Shown here: positions 25,679-35,717 of the stretch, piece after piece
Layout: each line of letters opens with the position of its first letter
Position numbering within the stretch: position 1 is the stretch's first letter
From: Magnolia sinica
Lineage: Eukaryota; Streptophyta; Magnoliopsida; Magnoliales; Magnoliaceae
Direction of reading: 5' to 3'
Assembly (NCBI RefSeq): GCF_029962835.1
Contig: NC_080573.1
Coordinates: 90,763,501-90,827,500 of the forward strand
DNA: 64,000 nucleotides
The notes under the pieces: generated by a model
Told to the model about the DNA's origin: nothing
The model's database searches: none
What the model saw: the letters and a program-made list of their open reading frames with translations, nothing else
Made by a program: the position numbers and the translations under genes

Positions 25679-25690
25679 TGGTATCAGAGC
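25679..25690 (+). other. primer-binding site of B1
   Basis: TGGTATCAGAGC, 5 bp after the 5' LTR, complementary to initiator tRNA-Met 3' end. Confidence 0.87.
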
Positions 25691-25857
25691 ATAACTTGGG
25701 GAATAACTGAGAACAATGTTACATGTCTACTATGAGTTTAGAATGATTAAGTCTCAAGTTCGGATAGCTTAGCGATTTTCTGTTATTAACCCTTAACGTA
25801 CGTGCCCTCGACAGTTCTTAAGGTTGATAGGCACCTTTGTTCTTCCCTATAGAACAT

Positions 25858-26818
25858 GCCACCTAGGAAAGCAACTCCCGCTCCACCACCTGAGACTCTC
25901 GTTCCACCACCTACAACTCCTGCTCCACCACCAGAGACCCTTGTTCCCCAGCCTAAGGATGTCGTTCCTCCACCTGAGACCGGTGCGAATCCAACCGTAC
26001 CCATGAGTGCTTTCCAGTTACAACTGATGTTGTAGGTGGTGACGGCTACCCTTTAGAGGTAGGATAGGCACCCCGTTGTTTCACCAGTCCGGGCAGAGCA
26101 GGAGCGTGCGAGTGCCCTTCTTCGAGAGTTCTAGCAACTCGATCCCCAGCGTTTCCAGGGTGAGCCAAACACGACAGTAGCTGAGAGATGGTGCTCCGAG
26201 GTGGAGAAGATTTTTTATACGATGGGATGTACGACCTAGTGACTATTCCGGTTAGCTGCTTCTCCAAGGAGAGGCTCAGTAATGGTGGGCATTAGTCTCC
26301 CGAGCAGCCGGTGCCGATTTTGAGTGGACCTAGGAAGATTTTGTAGATCGGTTTGACCAATAGTATTTTTTTGATCACATCCGACGACAGCGAGCATTGG
26401 AGTTTGAGGCCCTGGTGCAAGGAGATATGACGGTAGCTCAGTATGCAGCTCGTTTTGTAGCATTGACTAGATTTGCGCCATATTTGGTAGATGATGAGGG
26501 GCTGAGAGCTCACCATTTTGAGGACGACTTGTGTTACGGTCTTCGAGGCTGTGTTATTGGGCATGAGCTCCTGACTTTTGAGGAGGTAGTATGGAAGGCC
26601 TAGATTTTTTAGGTCAAGTGGGCCGGTTCTTAAAGTGATCGTGGTCAGATGAGAGATAGGAAGAGGCAGGCTCCCTCTAGTGACTCCCAACAGCATCAAC
26701 CACAGTAGAGGTGCACAGGTCACCCAGCCTTCCGAGCACCAGCACCACCTCCAGCACTACCTCCGAGGCAGTTCACCGTCACCTGTTTTGGGTGTGGTGC
26801 GATGGGGCACCATATTTG
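25858..26818 (+). pseudogene. B1 gag, first part, up to the zinc knuckle
   Basis: The start MPPRKATPAPPPET lies about 170 bp after the primer site, followed by a proline-rich N-terminus. The capsid-like region (about 26160-26620) includes ERWCSEVEKIF, then FEALVQGDMTVAQYAARFVA and HHFEDDLCYGLR, the usual Gypsy Gag retrotransposon domain pattern. From 26780 it enters the CCHC knuckle: both first cysteines and the histidine are present (CFGCGAMGHH) and then solo LTR D interrupts. Stops near 26033, 26055, 26130 and 26235 and frame changes break the ORF. Gag would form the particle that packages element RNA. Confidence 0.83.
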
Positions 26819-29800
26819 TGTAACACCTAATTCTCGTGACCCAAGGACGATCGCTCGAGTACGAGAACCCGAGGGTTACGTCATGAAATAAGACTACCAT
26901 TCAACTAATTACCAATACAATACATAACAACAAGATAAACCGTTGTAAAAACTAATGAAAGGAGTTCAACATATGTGAATAAAAGTAAGAAGTAAAGCAA
27001 GATCCCACAACAGGGGATTTTTAATTACAAATTTCAAACTAAAACAAAAGGAAATAGTGTCTGAAGCATGAAAGTAAATAAGTCCTAAACTATCAGTTAA
27101 GCTCCAACAGCTCAACTATATCAGTGTACGGTCCTTCCTCTCCATACTCCTCGTTGGTCACGCTAGGGATCCCATCATGAGCGCCATCTCCCTCCATCAT
27201 ACCTGTATCTATTTGGTGCAACCGCACTATTGGGTGAGTGAAAACTCAGTAGGAATTTCCCGCATAGATTCATACATGTCATGTCCTTCCAAAATAGTTT
27301 AAATCAACATATTCCAATTACAAGGATATTAATCATGAAATTATAAACAAATGTATAAATGTATGAATGTATGCTCAAGTCACAAATCTGGGGATGCCCA
27401 TTCAACTATCAAAATAAAGGGTCACCTAAGGAGAACTAGCCACCCGAAAAAGACCATACAGGTGAGTGTGCCCAAGGATATCTCCTGGAAAAATACATAG
27501 GGTACGCCCGAGGAGTGTCTAATCCCAGAAAAGCCTCATGAAAAGAAAGAGCACCCAAAGTGACTCAAATGCACATAACCTGTGAGTAAAACTGAAAGGA
27601 TAATTCCTTCAGAAAATCAAATAGGGTGTGGCTTACAATGAGCACTCAGAAAAGCTCACATGTCATGTATGGATGTCATGCACCATGATACTCATGCACA
27701 AGGTTATCCTCATAAATATGATCAAGGCTTGTGGTCTTTAATAGGATGCCAAACATTCAACAAGAGCTGAGTATAAAGTAATTTACTTTCTCTAAGTTAA
27801 AATGGAGCCCATAGGTGCAGCATATCAAGAAATTTAACATTTAGACAAGTTCATTCTACTTCCCACCATGGTTGGCATTCCACACCTAGGGTTCGTTATA
27901 TGACTTGAGAATAAGTTTAGGTATCATTATGCTAGTAGTTACTAGTAGAATCATGCCTCAACAGTACTATTACAAAGGTAACTTGGAGCATGCACACTTA
28001 AGTCTAAATCACCCTATGATCATATAGAACTTGGAAATTAGGCATTTACATATCACTCACATTCAACATTACTAATTAGAATTGAAAGCAATAGTATACC
28101 ATTCTAAGATTGTAAACACTATAGATTCATATTAGAATGAATCTAGCATATAAAATGTATTATAGAGTAAATTCATTATTCAATGGAGACGGGATTTATT
28201 ACTTCCAAACACAGTTAGTGAAAGTGCACATATAACAAGGTGATGCTACGTGTGGCCTAGAGAGCAAGACACCATTCTCATAAGATGAATCAAAACAACC
28301 AGATTCAAGCAATCCTACATGATTGTTAATACCAATTTAAGAAGCAACATTAACATTCACATAATTATATCATCTTCATACTTTTAAGCTTAAGCTAATT
28401 TGGAAATTAATGAAATGAAGAGGCCATGTGGGATATCCCTCACCTTGGGGGTATTTTCTCTTATTTGCAATGTTCCTAAGTGGTGAGTGTGATGATCCTA
28501 AAATACAAACAAATGCAAGTTCTAACTTCTAATCTTAACTCACATTTAGCTTAATAGTTACATAGAATATAACTTCTACTTACTGGTTTGGGCTGATTGA
28601 AGGATGGAGTGTCTTCTAAGGTAACCAGTTGTTGGTTGCACCTAGATGAAACATTGCAAGACCTTGGTGAGTTATGACCGAGTTGACTCAGTCAGGGTTT
28701 TTAACAAATAGTGAGTCGAGCTAGTTGCAAGGGTTTAATCTACTACAAGGCCTTATTTATAATTCAATTTTATCCAACCCTGATCAGATCATACACAGAG
28801 GGTTGGAGTTAGATGAAAAACTGACTGACTCGCAAATGAGGGTAGAGTTGACTCGGTTACTTAAAACAGTTGGTTCTACCCCAAAATGGGCACATCTCAG
28901 TTGCCACAAGTTGGGGTTTAGGCTGACAGGGAAACTTGTATCCCAGGTCCCACTGAGTCAGAACTTCTGATTTAGAATCAGTTCCGAGTCACTGACTCAG
29001 TGACGACTCGGCCCGAACTATCCCCATAACTCACGTCCTCAAGAGCTATAAAACTCAGGTTGGATGAGGTCTGCCTGATTTGAGTTGTCCCAGTCAGGGG
29101 ACTGGTTCATGGGCTCGGTTTAAGTCAGTTCCCAATCCCCTGCACTGCAACTTGAGTCACTGACTTGGTAGTACCACAATGCAAAGGCACTGTAACCCTC
29201 AGCCTCTGGCGAACCAGAGCTAGACTAGTAGCATCAGTCCCAACTTCAGGAAGAAAACCGACCACCTCTATAGAGGCAGATTGGTCATTCTCATTGGAAT
29301 AGAGTTGGAATGGGGTTGAGTCACCTAACTCGTCACCGAGTTGAGTAGACTGTGAAACCAGTCGGTTGGTTTGGTGAAATTTGATAACAACAGAGACAGA
29401 TGCCCATGGGTACCTAACCAGGGACAGCGTTTGGATGCTGAAAGGAGCCTGGATATGGTGTGTTGGGTCGAGTATTCGAGCAATGCAGTCAATGAGATGG
29501 GTCAACTATGGACAGACGGCCGCAACTCACCTCAGTCGCATGCCTTCTCCCCCTTACACCTTATCCTTCTTACTCTATCTCTCTTTCCTTCTTCCTCTAT
29601 CTCTCTTTCTTTCTCTCTTTTATCTCTCTTTCTTAGAAGGGACGGCCCAAACCGAGTCGAGTTGCTACCAGGCCTGCAACTCGCTCGAACAGCGCCCGAA
29701 ATTTCTATTTCCCTCTCTCTCCATTTCCTATCTTTTTCTTCTCCTTGGGATTCACCCTAATGTCGGCTATTTATAATCGTTCCATTTCTGGAGAGTTTCA

Positions 29801-31282
29801 TAGATAATCACAAAGATTAGCGTGGGGTGAAATGGTTAAGCTGAGAGTGGCTCGTCATTAGGGCCACACCACACATTAGATCAACTGCGTGGGCTTAAAA
29901 GACTGATTCTGATGGGCTTTATGTGTGGTGGGTCACATGATGAACGGTCTAGATGTGTGAAAGGAATAGTCATATGGGATGTGGATCCAATGGTCAGATT
30001 TGAGAAGAAGATAGGTTGTTAATGGCGTTTTCTCGTGGAACGGTTTATCTACATATCAAGGTCATTTGGATGGTCCTGATATGTTCCAACAGTAATGTGG
30101 GGTCCATCTAATGGTGCAAAGAGGGCTGCTGATTAAGACAGCCACTCCACAAGGGAAAAACCCACCGCCGCACAAAAATCTCACCATTTTCTCGGCTGCT
30201 GTGAAAAATATTAGGTTACCTTATTTTGAACGTCCTAGATCTCTTAGATGAAGCTTCCAGAAGGTGAGAGATGGCTGGGATTGGCAGTTGCTAAAAGTGG
30301 GAAGGATTCTTCCACCTTTTGATGAGTAGGGGAGCTTCTTTTGGAAATTGTAGGACTGACGGGGCTGTCGCTGTGTACATGGTAGGCGTCCGATGCACAC
30401 CAACGGCCAGATCTGCCAGAGAAGTAGCGCACATGGATCTACTCACTTCGTCAGCACCTTCCTCAAGCAATGCCTGATCGGTCGTTAATCGTGCAGGCAC
30501 AGGCGACCTTCAATCGTGGGTTTCAGCATGGTCAAGGTTGGTGGGACCCAACAACTCAAATGGATGGTCTGGATCTAGTTCCATATTCAGAAAAATGTCC
30601 ATTTGTACTATCAAATGGACGGTCCTGTATGAACCAGCGTCGGGCGGGAATCTCGTTTGAAGATTTAAGAATTTTCGTTTTATGGTCTCATGCGCGTCAT
30701 GTGCACATCATCTGTGCACATGCACAGATTAGATGCGAGGTCCACGTCACAATCTAAACCGATCGACTCCATTCATCTGATTCTGGGTGGCTCGCAATCA
30801 CTCTTGATCAGAAATTTGTACATTCAAAAGGTTAGGTGGGTCATATCAAGTGTTTTTTAATGTTTTTAAATGGTCAGATTTGTTCCAAGTTTGATTCTTA
30901 CTAGAGTACAAGGTTTTTGGGCCTTGCTTAAAGGATAAATGGGTCATGGATTCAATAGTCCAATAGCTTGGTTATGATGGTCAGTGCTGGATTCCTATAT
31001 CGAGTGACATGAGTCTAACAGTAAATGGATTTAGTGATACATGCCACCAACTCCATGATGATCACCTTCGTTTGAGACTACCTATAGTACGAAAGGTAAA
31101 GGATCAACTCTACCTTGCAGATACGTTATGGCTGTCGTAGTCTGAATCTAATGGTCAAGGTGGATAGATTGAGAATTGTTGTATAGGGGTGTGCGGTCTT
31201 AATTTCATGTGTTCTCACATATGTCTAAAGTTATTTAGATCTCTATGGCAACACCCGAGTATAAAAAATATGGGGTGCTACA
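26819..31282 (-). mobile_element. solo LTR D, inserted inside the B1 gag zinc knuckle
   Basis: It starts TGTAACACC and ends GGGGTGCTACA; flanks are ATTTG (26814-26818) and ATCTG (31283-31287), a 5-bp duplication with one transition. Excision restores the spacing of a CX2CX4HX4C knuckle, whose last cysteine lies just after the insertion. The 4464 bp have no gag or pol, so a solo LTR is likely. A minus-strand TATAAATA (29769-29776) followed by a GA-rich leader (CT-rich on plus at 29570-29640) sets minus orientation. ORFs listed by translation inside it show no family resemblance. Confidence 0.83.
29769..29776 (-). promoter_or_regulatory. TATA box of solo LTR D
   Basis: TATAAATA on the minus strand, with a GA-rich leader (CT-rich on plus, 29570-29720) downstream in that direction. 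Confidence 0.5.
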
Positions 31283-31990
31283 ATCTGGGAGTGTCCCCGC
31301 CCTCAACATCAGCAGCAGCAGCCGAGAGGTTCATAGCAGCCTCCACCGCAATAGAAGTAGAGAGCCCCACAGCAGTAGCGACAGCAGCCCCCACCACTTA
31401 GGCCCCTTCAACAGTAGCATCAGCACGAGCCTCCAAGGCCACACCAGTAGAGGTAACAATTTCGACTGCCTTAATGACAATAGCAGCAGCACACGCTCAG
31501 AGGCGATAAACACCTCCCCAGCAGGCTCAGGCTAGGTTTTATGTGGCTCAACAAGACCCGCAGTCATCTCGAGGGTTCATCGAGGGTATACTTTTAATCT
31601 CTGCATATTTTGCATGTGTGTTGTTTGATTATGGTGCATCGCATTCCTTTGTGGCCGAGAGTTTCTATTAATCGACTGGTTTACCGTTGGAGTCTGCTCG
31701 TGAGGGCTTGTCAGTATCGACTCCCTTGGGGAAGACTGTAATGTTGGGCCGATTTTGCTCATCTTGCCCCGTTCTACTGAGGGATATCTTTTTGTCTGTC
31801 GATCTGTTTGCATTGTCGATGTCCGAGTTCGATGTCATCCTTGGCATAAATTGGCTTCCCGAATACAACGCCATATTGGACTGCTCCGTGAGGACAGTCA
31901 CGTTCTATATACCCGGCTTGCCACAGCTCCAGCTCATTGCCAAGCCCAGAGGAGAGTCATTGTCTTGTTTAATGTCGTGTGCCATTGAGG
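31283..31990 (+). pseudogene. B1 gag end, linker and protease
   Basis: The knuckle's final cysteine is followed by a glutamine/proline-rich linker (CAG/CAA runs, 31305-31530) with several CAG-to-TAG stops. The protease follows: a DYGASHSFVAESF block near 31625-31660, where the usual Asp-Ser/Thr-Gly appears as Asp-Tyr-Gly, then the flap region and [19 protein letters not shown] near 31830-31885, the conserved Gypsy protease C-terminal block. The ORF is open from 31687. The protease active site is probably compromised. Confidence 0.82.
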
Positions 31991-32019
31991 AGCCCATAGC
32001 AATGAGCATCGACCAGTTG

Positions 32020-32880
32020 CTTGTGGTTTGCGATTTTCTCGATATGTTCCAGGAGATTCTGGGATTACTGCCTCACCGGCACACCATGTTTCAGATTGAT
32101 CTCGTGCCCGGTACCGCACCTATTTTGAAGGCCTCCTATTATATGGCATTGTTAGAGTTGCGGGAACTACAGAAGCAGTTGGATGAGTTGTGTGAGTTAG
32201 GCTTTATCTGTCCGAGCAGTTCACCGTGGGGAGCGTCAGTACTCTTCGTGAAGAAGAAGGATGGCTCATTGAGGCTCTACGTGCATTACCGCGAGCTCAA
32301 CAAAGTCACAATCAAGGACAAGTATCCACTCATGAGGATTGATTATTTATTTGACCAGCTGCAGGGTGCACAGTTCTTTTTGAAGATTGACCTACGTTTC
32401 GGCTATCATCAGATTCGAGTTTGAAAGGAGGACATTCTGAAGACGGCATTCAGGATGCGTTATGGTCATTTTGAGTTCCAGGTCATATCCTTCGGACTGA
32501 CCAATGCGCCCGCGGTATTCATGCAGTTGATGAACAAGATCTTCCGCCCATATCTCAATCAGTATATTGTGGTATTCATCGACGACATCCTAATTTATTC
32601 GAGGACCCGTGAGGAGCATGTTCAACATCTGGAGGTTACCTTGCAGACCCTCCGTACACACCAGCTTTATGCGAAGCTGGAGAAGTACGAGTTCTGGCAG
32701 GAGGAGGTAAAGTTCCTTGGTCACGTGGTGACAAGGGAGGACGTTGCAGTAGACCCCTTGAAGATTGATGCAGTGCGTCAGTGGGGCCAGCCCACAAACG
32801 CGTCGAGATCCGCAGTTTTCTTAGTTTGGCGGGCTACTACTGGCGTTTCATTGAGAGCTTCTCCCGTATTGTAGCTCCAT
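32020..32880 (+). pseudogene. B1 reverse transcriptase
   Basis: Well preserved [17 protein letters not shown] near 32035, [19 protein letters not shown] near 32218-32272, [36 protein letters not shown], then a TGA near 32422 in place of the residue after GYHQIRV. The frame continues with [20 protein letters not shown] and the catalytic FIDD box at 32575-32586, then [14 protein letters not shown] near 32720. A frame change near 32815 precedes the connection domain. Only one stop in about 800 bp of RT: younger-looking than the Tat element pol. Confidence 0.92.
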
Positions 32881-33360
32881 TGACCAGGTTGACTCGGAAG
32901 GGTGCAGAGTTTGTTTAGAGCGATGCATGTGAGCAGGCATTCACAGAGCTGAAGGACTGTTTTACGTCCGCTCCTGTCCTCACTCCTCCCTTTGGGAGTG
33001 ATGGATTCGTTGTATTTACCGTTGCTTCGCATATTGGCTTGGGTGTTGTCCTAATGCAGCATGGGGGACTAGTGACTTATGCATCTTGCTAACTTAAGGT
33101 CCATAAGCTGAACTACCCCACGCATGTTTTAGAACCGGTAGCAGTCGTCTTCGCACTGAAGGTGTGGTGGTACTATCTCTATGCAGTTAGGTTTGAGCTC
33201 TTCTCCGTCTATAAGAGCTTGAAGTACCTATTCTCTCAGTCTGAGCTAAACATGTGGCAAAGGCACTAGATGGAGCTCCTGAAGGACTATGATTTTGATC
33301 TTCAGTACCACCTGGGTAAGGCGAACAGGGTGGAGGATGCCCTCAGCCGTCAACCACGGG
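32881..33360 (+). pseudogene. B1 RNase H
   Basis: Gypsy RNase H in a different frame from RT: DACEQAFTELKDCFTSAPVL near 32920, then FTVASHIGLGVVLMQHGG near 33015, a HVLEPVAVVFALKVWWYYL stretch near 33120-33180, and LLKDYDFDLQYHLGKANR with VEDALSRQP near 33275-33355. The final DALSR motif is present; the expected first aspartate (usually VYTDAS-like) reads TVAS. Stops near 32917, 33090 and 33268. Confidence 0.85.
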
Positions 33361-33589
33361 ACCTAGTGGCACATATGATGATTCAGGAGTGGAGATGCTT
33401 GATGATGTGGCAGTATATGATTTTGAGTTCGGTCTGCAGTCTTCTATCATGTAGTTATCGAGCCTATCGATTCAACCCACTATTGTTGCAAGGGGGATCA
33501 AGGCTCAGCAGACTGATGAGTCATTGTAGAGTTATAGGGCTAAGGCGGCATCTGAGAGTCAGTCAGATTGGCAGATAGGTTCTGATGGT

Positions 33590-34480
33590 GGACTTCATTT
33601 CAGAGGCCGATTATGTGTCCCGGATGTTCCTGAGTTGCGCAGAGACCTGATGACTGAGGCACATCGATCACGATTTTCTATCCACCTTGGCTCGACGAAG
33701 ATGTACCGTGACATGAGGCGATAGTATTTTTGGACGGGGATGAAATGTCAGATCGCCAATTTTGTGGCTGAGTGTGACACATGCCAGCATGTCAAGGCCG
33801 ATCATCAGAGACCCCCTAGTCCATTGTAGCCGTTGAGTGTCCCGACATGGAAGTAGGAGCACGTGCTGACAGATTTCATATGGGCTTGTCGAGGACTCAG
33901 TGCGGTCATGACACCATCTGGGTTGTTGTGGATCGCCTGACGAAGTCGACATTTTTTCTTATGATTTGTGCTATCTGGTCTTTGGACTGGCTTGCCAGAT
34001 AATTTATCGAGGAGATTGTGAGACTGCATGACATTCCAGTTTTCATCATTTCTAACTGAGAGTTGAGGTTCACGTCTCAGTTTTGGAGGAGCTTTCAGAG
34101 AGCGATACGGTTTATTTTGTAGCTCAGCACCGCGTATCATTTGCAGACTGATGGCGAAACTGAGAGGGTCAACCAGATCCTTAAGGATATGCTTCGAGCC
34201 TATGTGATTGACTTCAGGGGTAGCTGGGATGAGCATCTGTGATTGGCTGAGTTCGCATATAATAACAACTATCAGGTGACCATAGCATGACTCCTTTTAA
34301 GGCACTATATGGCAAACCATGCAGATCACCGAGTTATTGGACCGAAGTTGGAAAGCGCCATCTCCCAGGTATCGAGCTTGCGTAGTAGACGTCAGAGGCT
34401 ATCAATATCATCAGGCAAAGGATGCGCACAGCTCAGAGCCGGTAGAAGAGTTTTATTGATCGCCAACATCGTCCCTTATA
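33590..34480 (+). pseudogene. B1 integrase
   Basis: The HHCC zinc-binding part is visible: EAHRSRFSIH near 33658 and CDTCQHVKADHQRP near 33775, preceded by MYRDMRR. The catalytic core is degraded over several frames: TDFIWACRGLS near 33868, a QLSTAYHLQTDGETERVNQ-like block near 34118-34175, and a WDEHLxLAEFAYNNNYQ-like block near 34226-34275. The sequence then enters a PFKALYGKPCRS-like segment near 34290. Integrase would insert cDNA into the genome; this copy has many stops. Confidence 0.85.
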
Positions 34481-34514
34481 GTTTGCTATTGGGGATAGAG
34501 TTAACTCAAGGTCT

Positions 34515-34915
34515 AGCCCATGAAGGGCGTGGTTCAATTCGGAGCAAAGGGCAAGCTTGCCCCGAGATTCATAGGACATTTTGAGATCACTGGGTTCATT
34601 GGTACCGCGGCCTATCAGCTTGCCTTGTCATCTCAATTGTCCGACATCCACAACATTTTCCATGTCTCTATGTTGAAGAAGTGTGAGTCAGGCATCATTC
34701 CTGTTATTGATTAGCAGCCGTTAGAGGTTCGTGAGGACGCTTCTTACATTGAGCAGCCAGTTCATATCCTTGATCGGAAGGAGTAGGTCCTCCGGACTAA
34801 GGTCATTTCGTTGGTGAAGGTTTAGTGGGGTCACCATTCTGTTTAGGAGGCTTCTTGAGAGCGTGAGGCCGAGATTCGAGAGTGTCATCCCCATCTCTTT
34901 GATGATTGATTGTGT
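34515..34915 (+). pseudogene. B1 integrase C-terminus and chromodomain-like tail
   Basis: From 34520: FGAKGKLAPRFIGHFEITG, AYQLALSSQLSDIHNIFHVSM and LKKCESG, the standard C-terminal GPY/F-type region. The tail from about 34745 reads PVHILDRKE, then TKVISLVKV and WGHHSV followed by EREAEIRECHPHLFDD, which matches the degenerate chromodomain at the end of chromovirus integrases (V-WRN/HHSVEEATWE pattern), with stops at three positions. This domain is thought to steer insertion into heterochromatin. It ends about 130 bp before the polypurine tract. Confidence 0.82.
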
Positions 34916-35029
34916 GTTGTATTTTGTATGTTGTCTTCGATTTTATATGATGATATTGTGTTTCCCTCTTTTCTTATGAGTTATGTCTATTTGTGCGATA
35001 GTGTAAATTTTGAGGATGAAATTCTTATT

Positions 35030-35042
35030 AGGAGGGCAGAGC
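35030..35042 (+). other. polypurine tract of B1
   Basis: AGGAGGGCAGAGC directly before the TGTAAGGCCCG start of the 3' LTR. Confidence 0.75.
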
Positions 35043-35326
35043 TGTAAGGCCCGTATCTTAGTCCGTACCATTCCATAGATTCCCACGATCCTCCCTGTCG
35101 AATTTCGACGACCCGCGACCTATAATCGGTGTTTGCGTGTGACCCTGAGTCGCACCCTGTCAATCTGAGTCGACTCAACCCAAAACTTGTACTCTAGCAA
35201 CCACGTCGTCACCACGGTTCCAACACGGCGTCCCACGCACCAAGGTGATACCTAGGCTAGGAGCTGTGGGCCCGTGCATATCTTGAGAAAACGTTACTCA
35301 TTTGTGAAGTCTAAGAGAGGAATCTT

Positions 35327-35335
35327 TATAAAATA
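35327..35335 (+). promoter_or_regulatory. TATA box of B1 3' LTR
   Basis: TATAAAATA, at the same LTR position as 7700-7708. Confidence 0.5.
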
Positions 35336-35473
35336 TCCCATCAATCCCATTAAGGGTCAAGCACAAGTCAAGTGCACACATCACTCAACACATCACCCAA
35401 CACATCACTCACCCTATCACAACCCATACCTCTTACACAACAACCCCAAAAGTCAACATTTCCATCCCATCTC

Positions 35474-35516
35474 TTCTCTCTCTCTCTCTCTCTCTCTCCC
35501 ATCCATCACTCCATCA

Positions 35517-35550
<34 letters not shown>

Positions 35551-35566
35551 ATCCATCACTCCATCA

Positions 35567-35627
<61 letters not shown>
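35474..35627. repeat. expanded (TC)n blocks in B1 3' LTR
   Basis: Three TC runs separated by two copies of CCATCCATCACTCCATCACA. The 5' LTR has one copy of this 20-mer and short CT runs (7845-7890), so the block was duplicated and the TC runs expanded in the 3' LTR. Confidence 0.9.
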
Positions 35628-35632
<5 letters not shown>

Positions 35633-35717
35633 CTCCCTTCTCTTCCAAGCAATCCAAAAAAAAAAACCCAACGTCTAAGCATTTCTAAGCTCCAAGAATT
35701 TTGTGTATGGCCCACTT

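Noticed and set aside
31189-31535. Plus-strand ORFs rich in Ser/Ala/Thr or Ser/Asn
   Set aside because: They are out-of-frame readings of the CAG/CAA-rich Gln linker between Gag knuckle and protease of B1.
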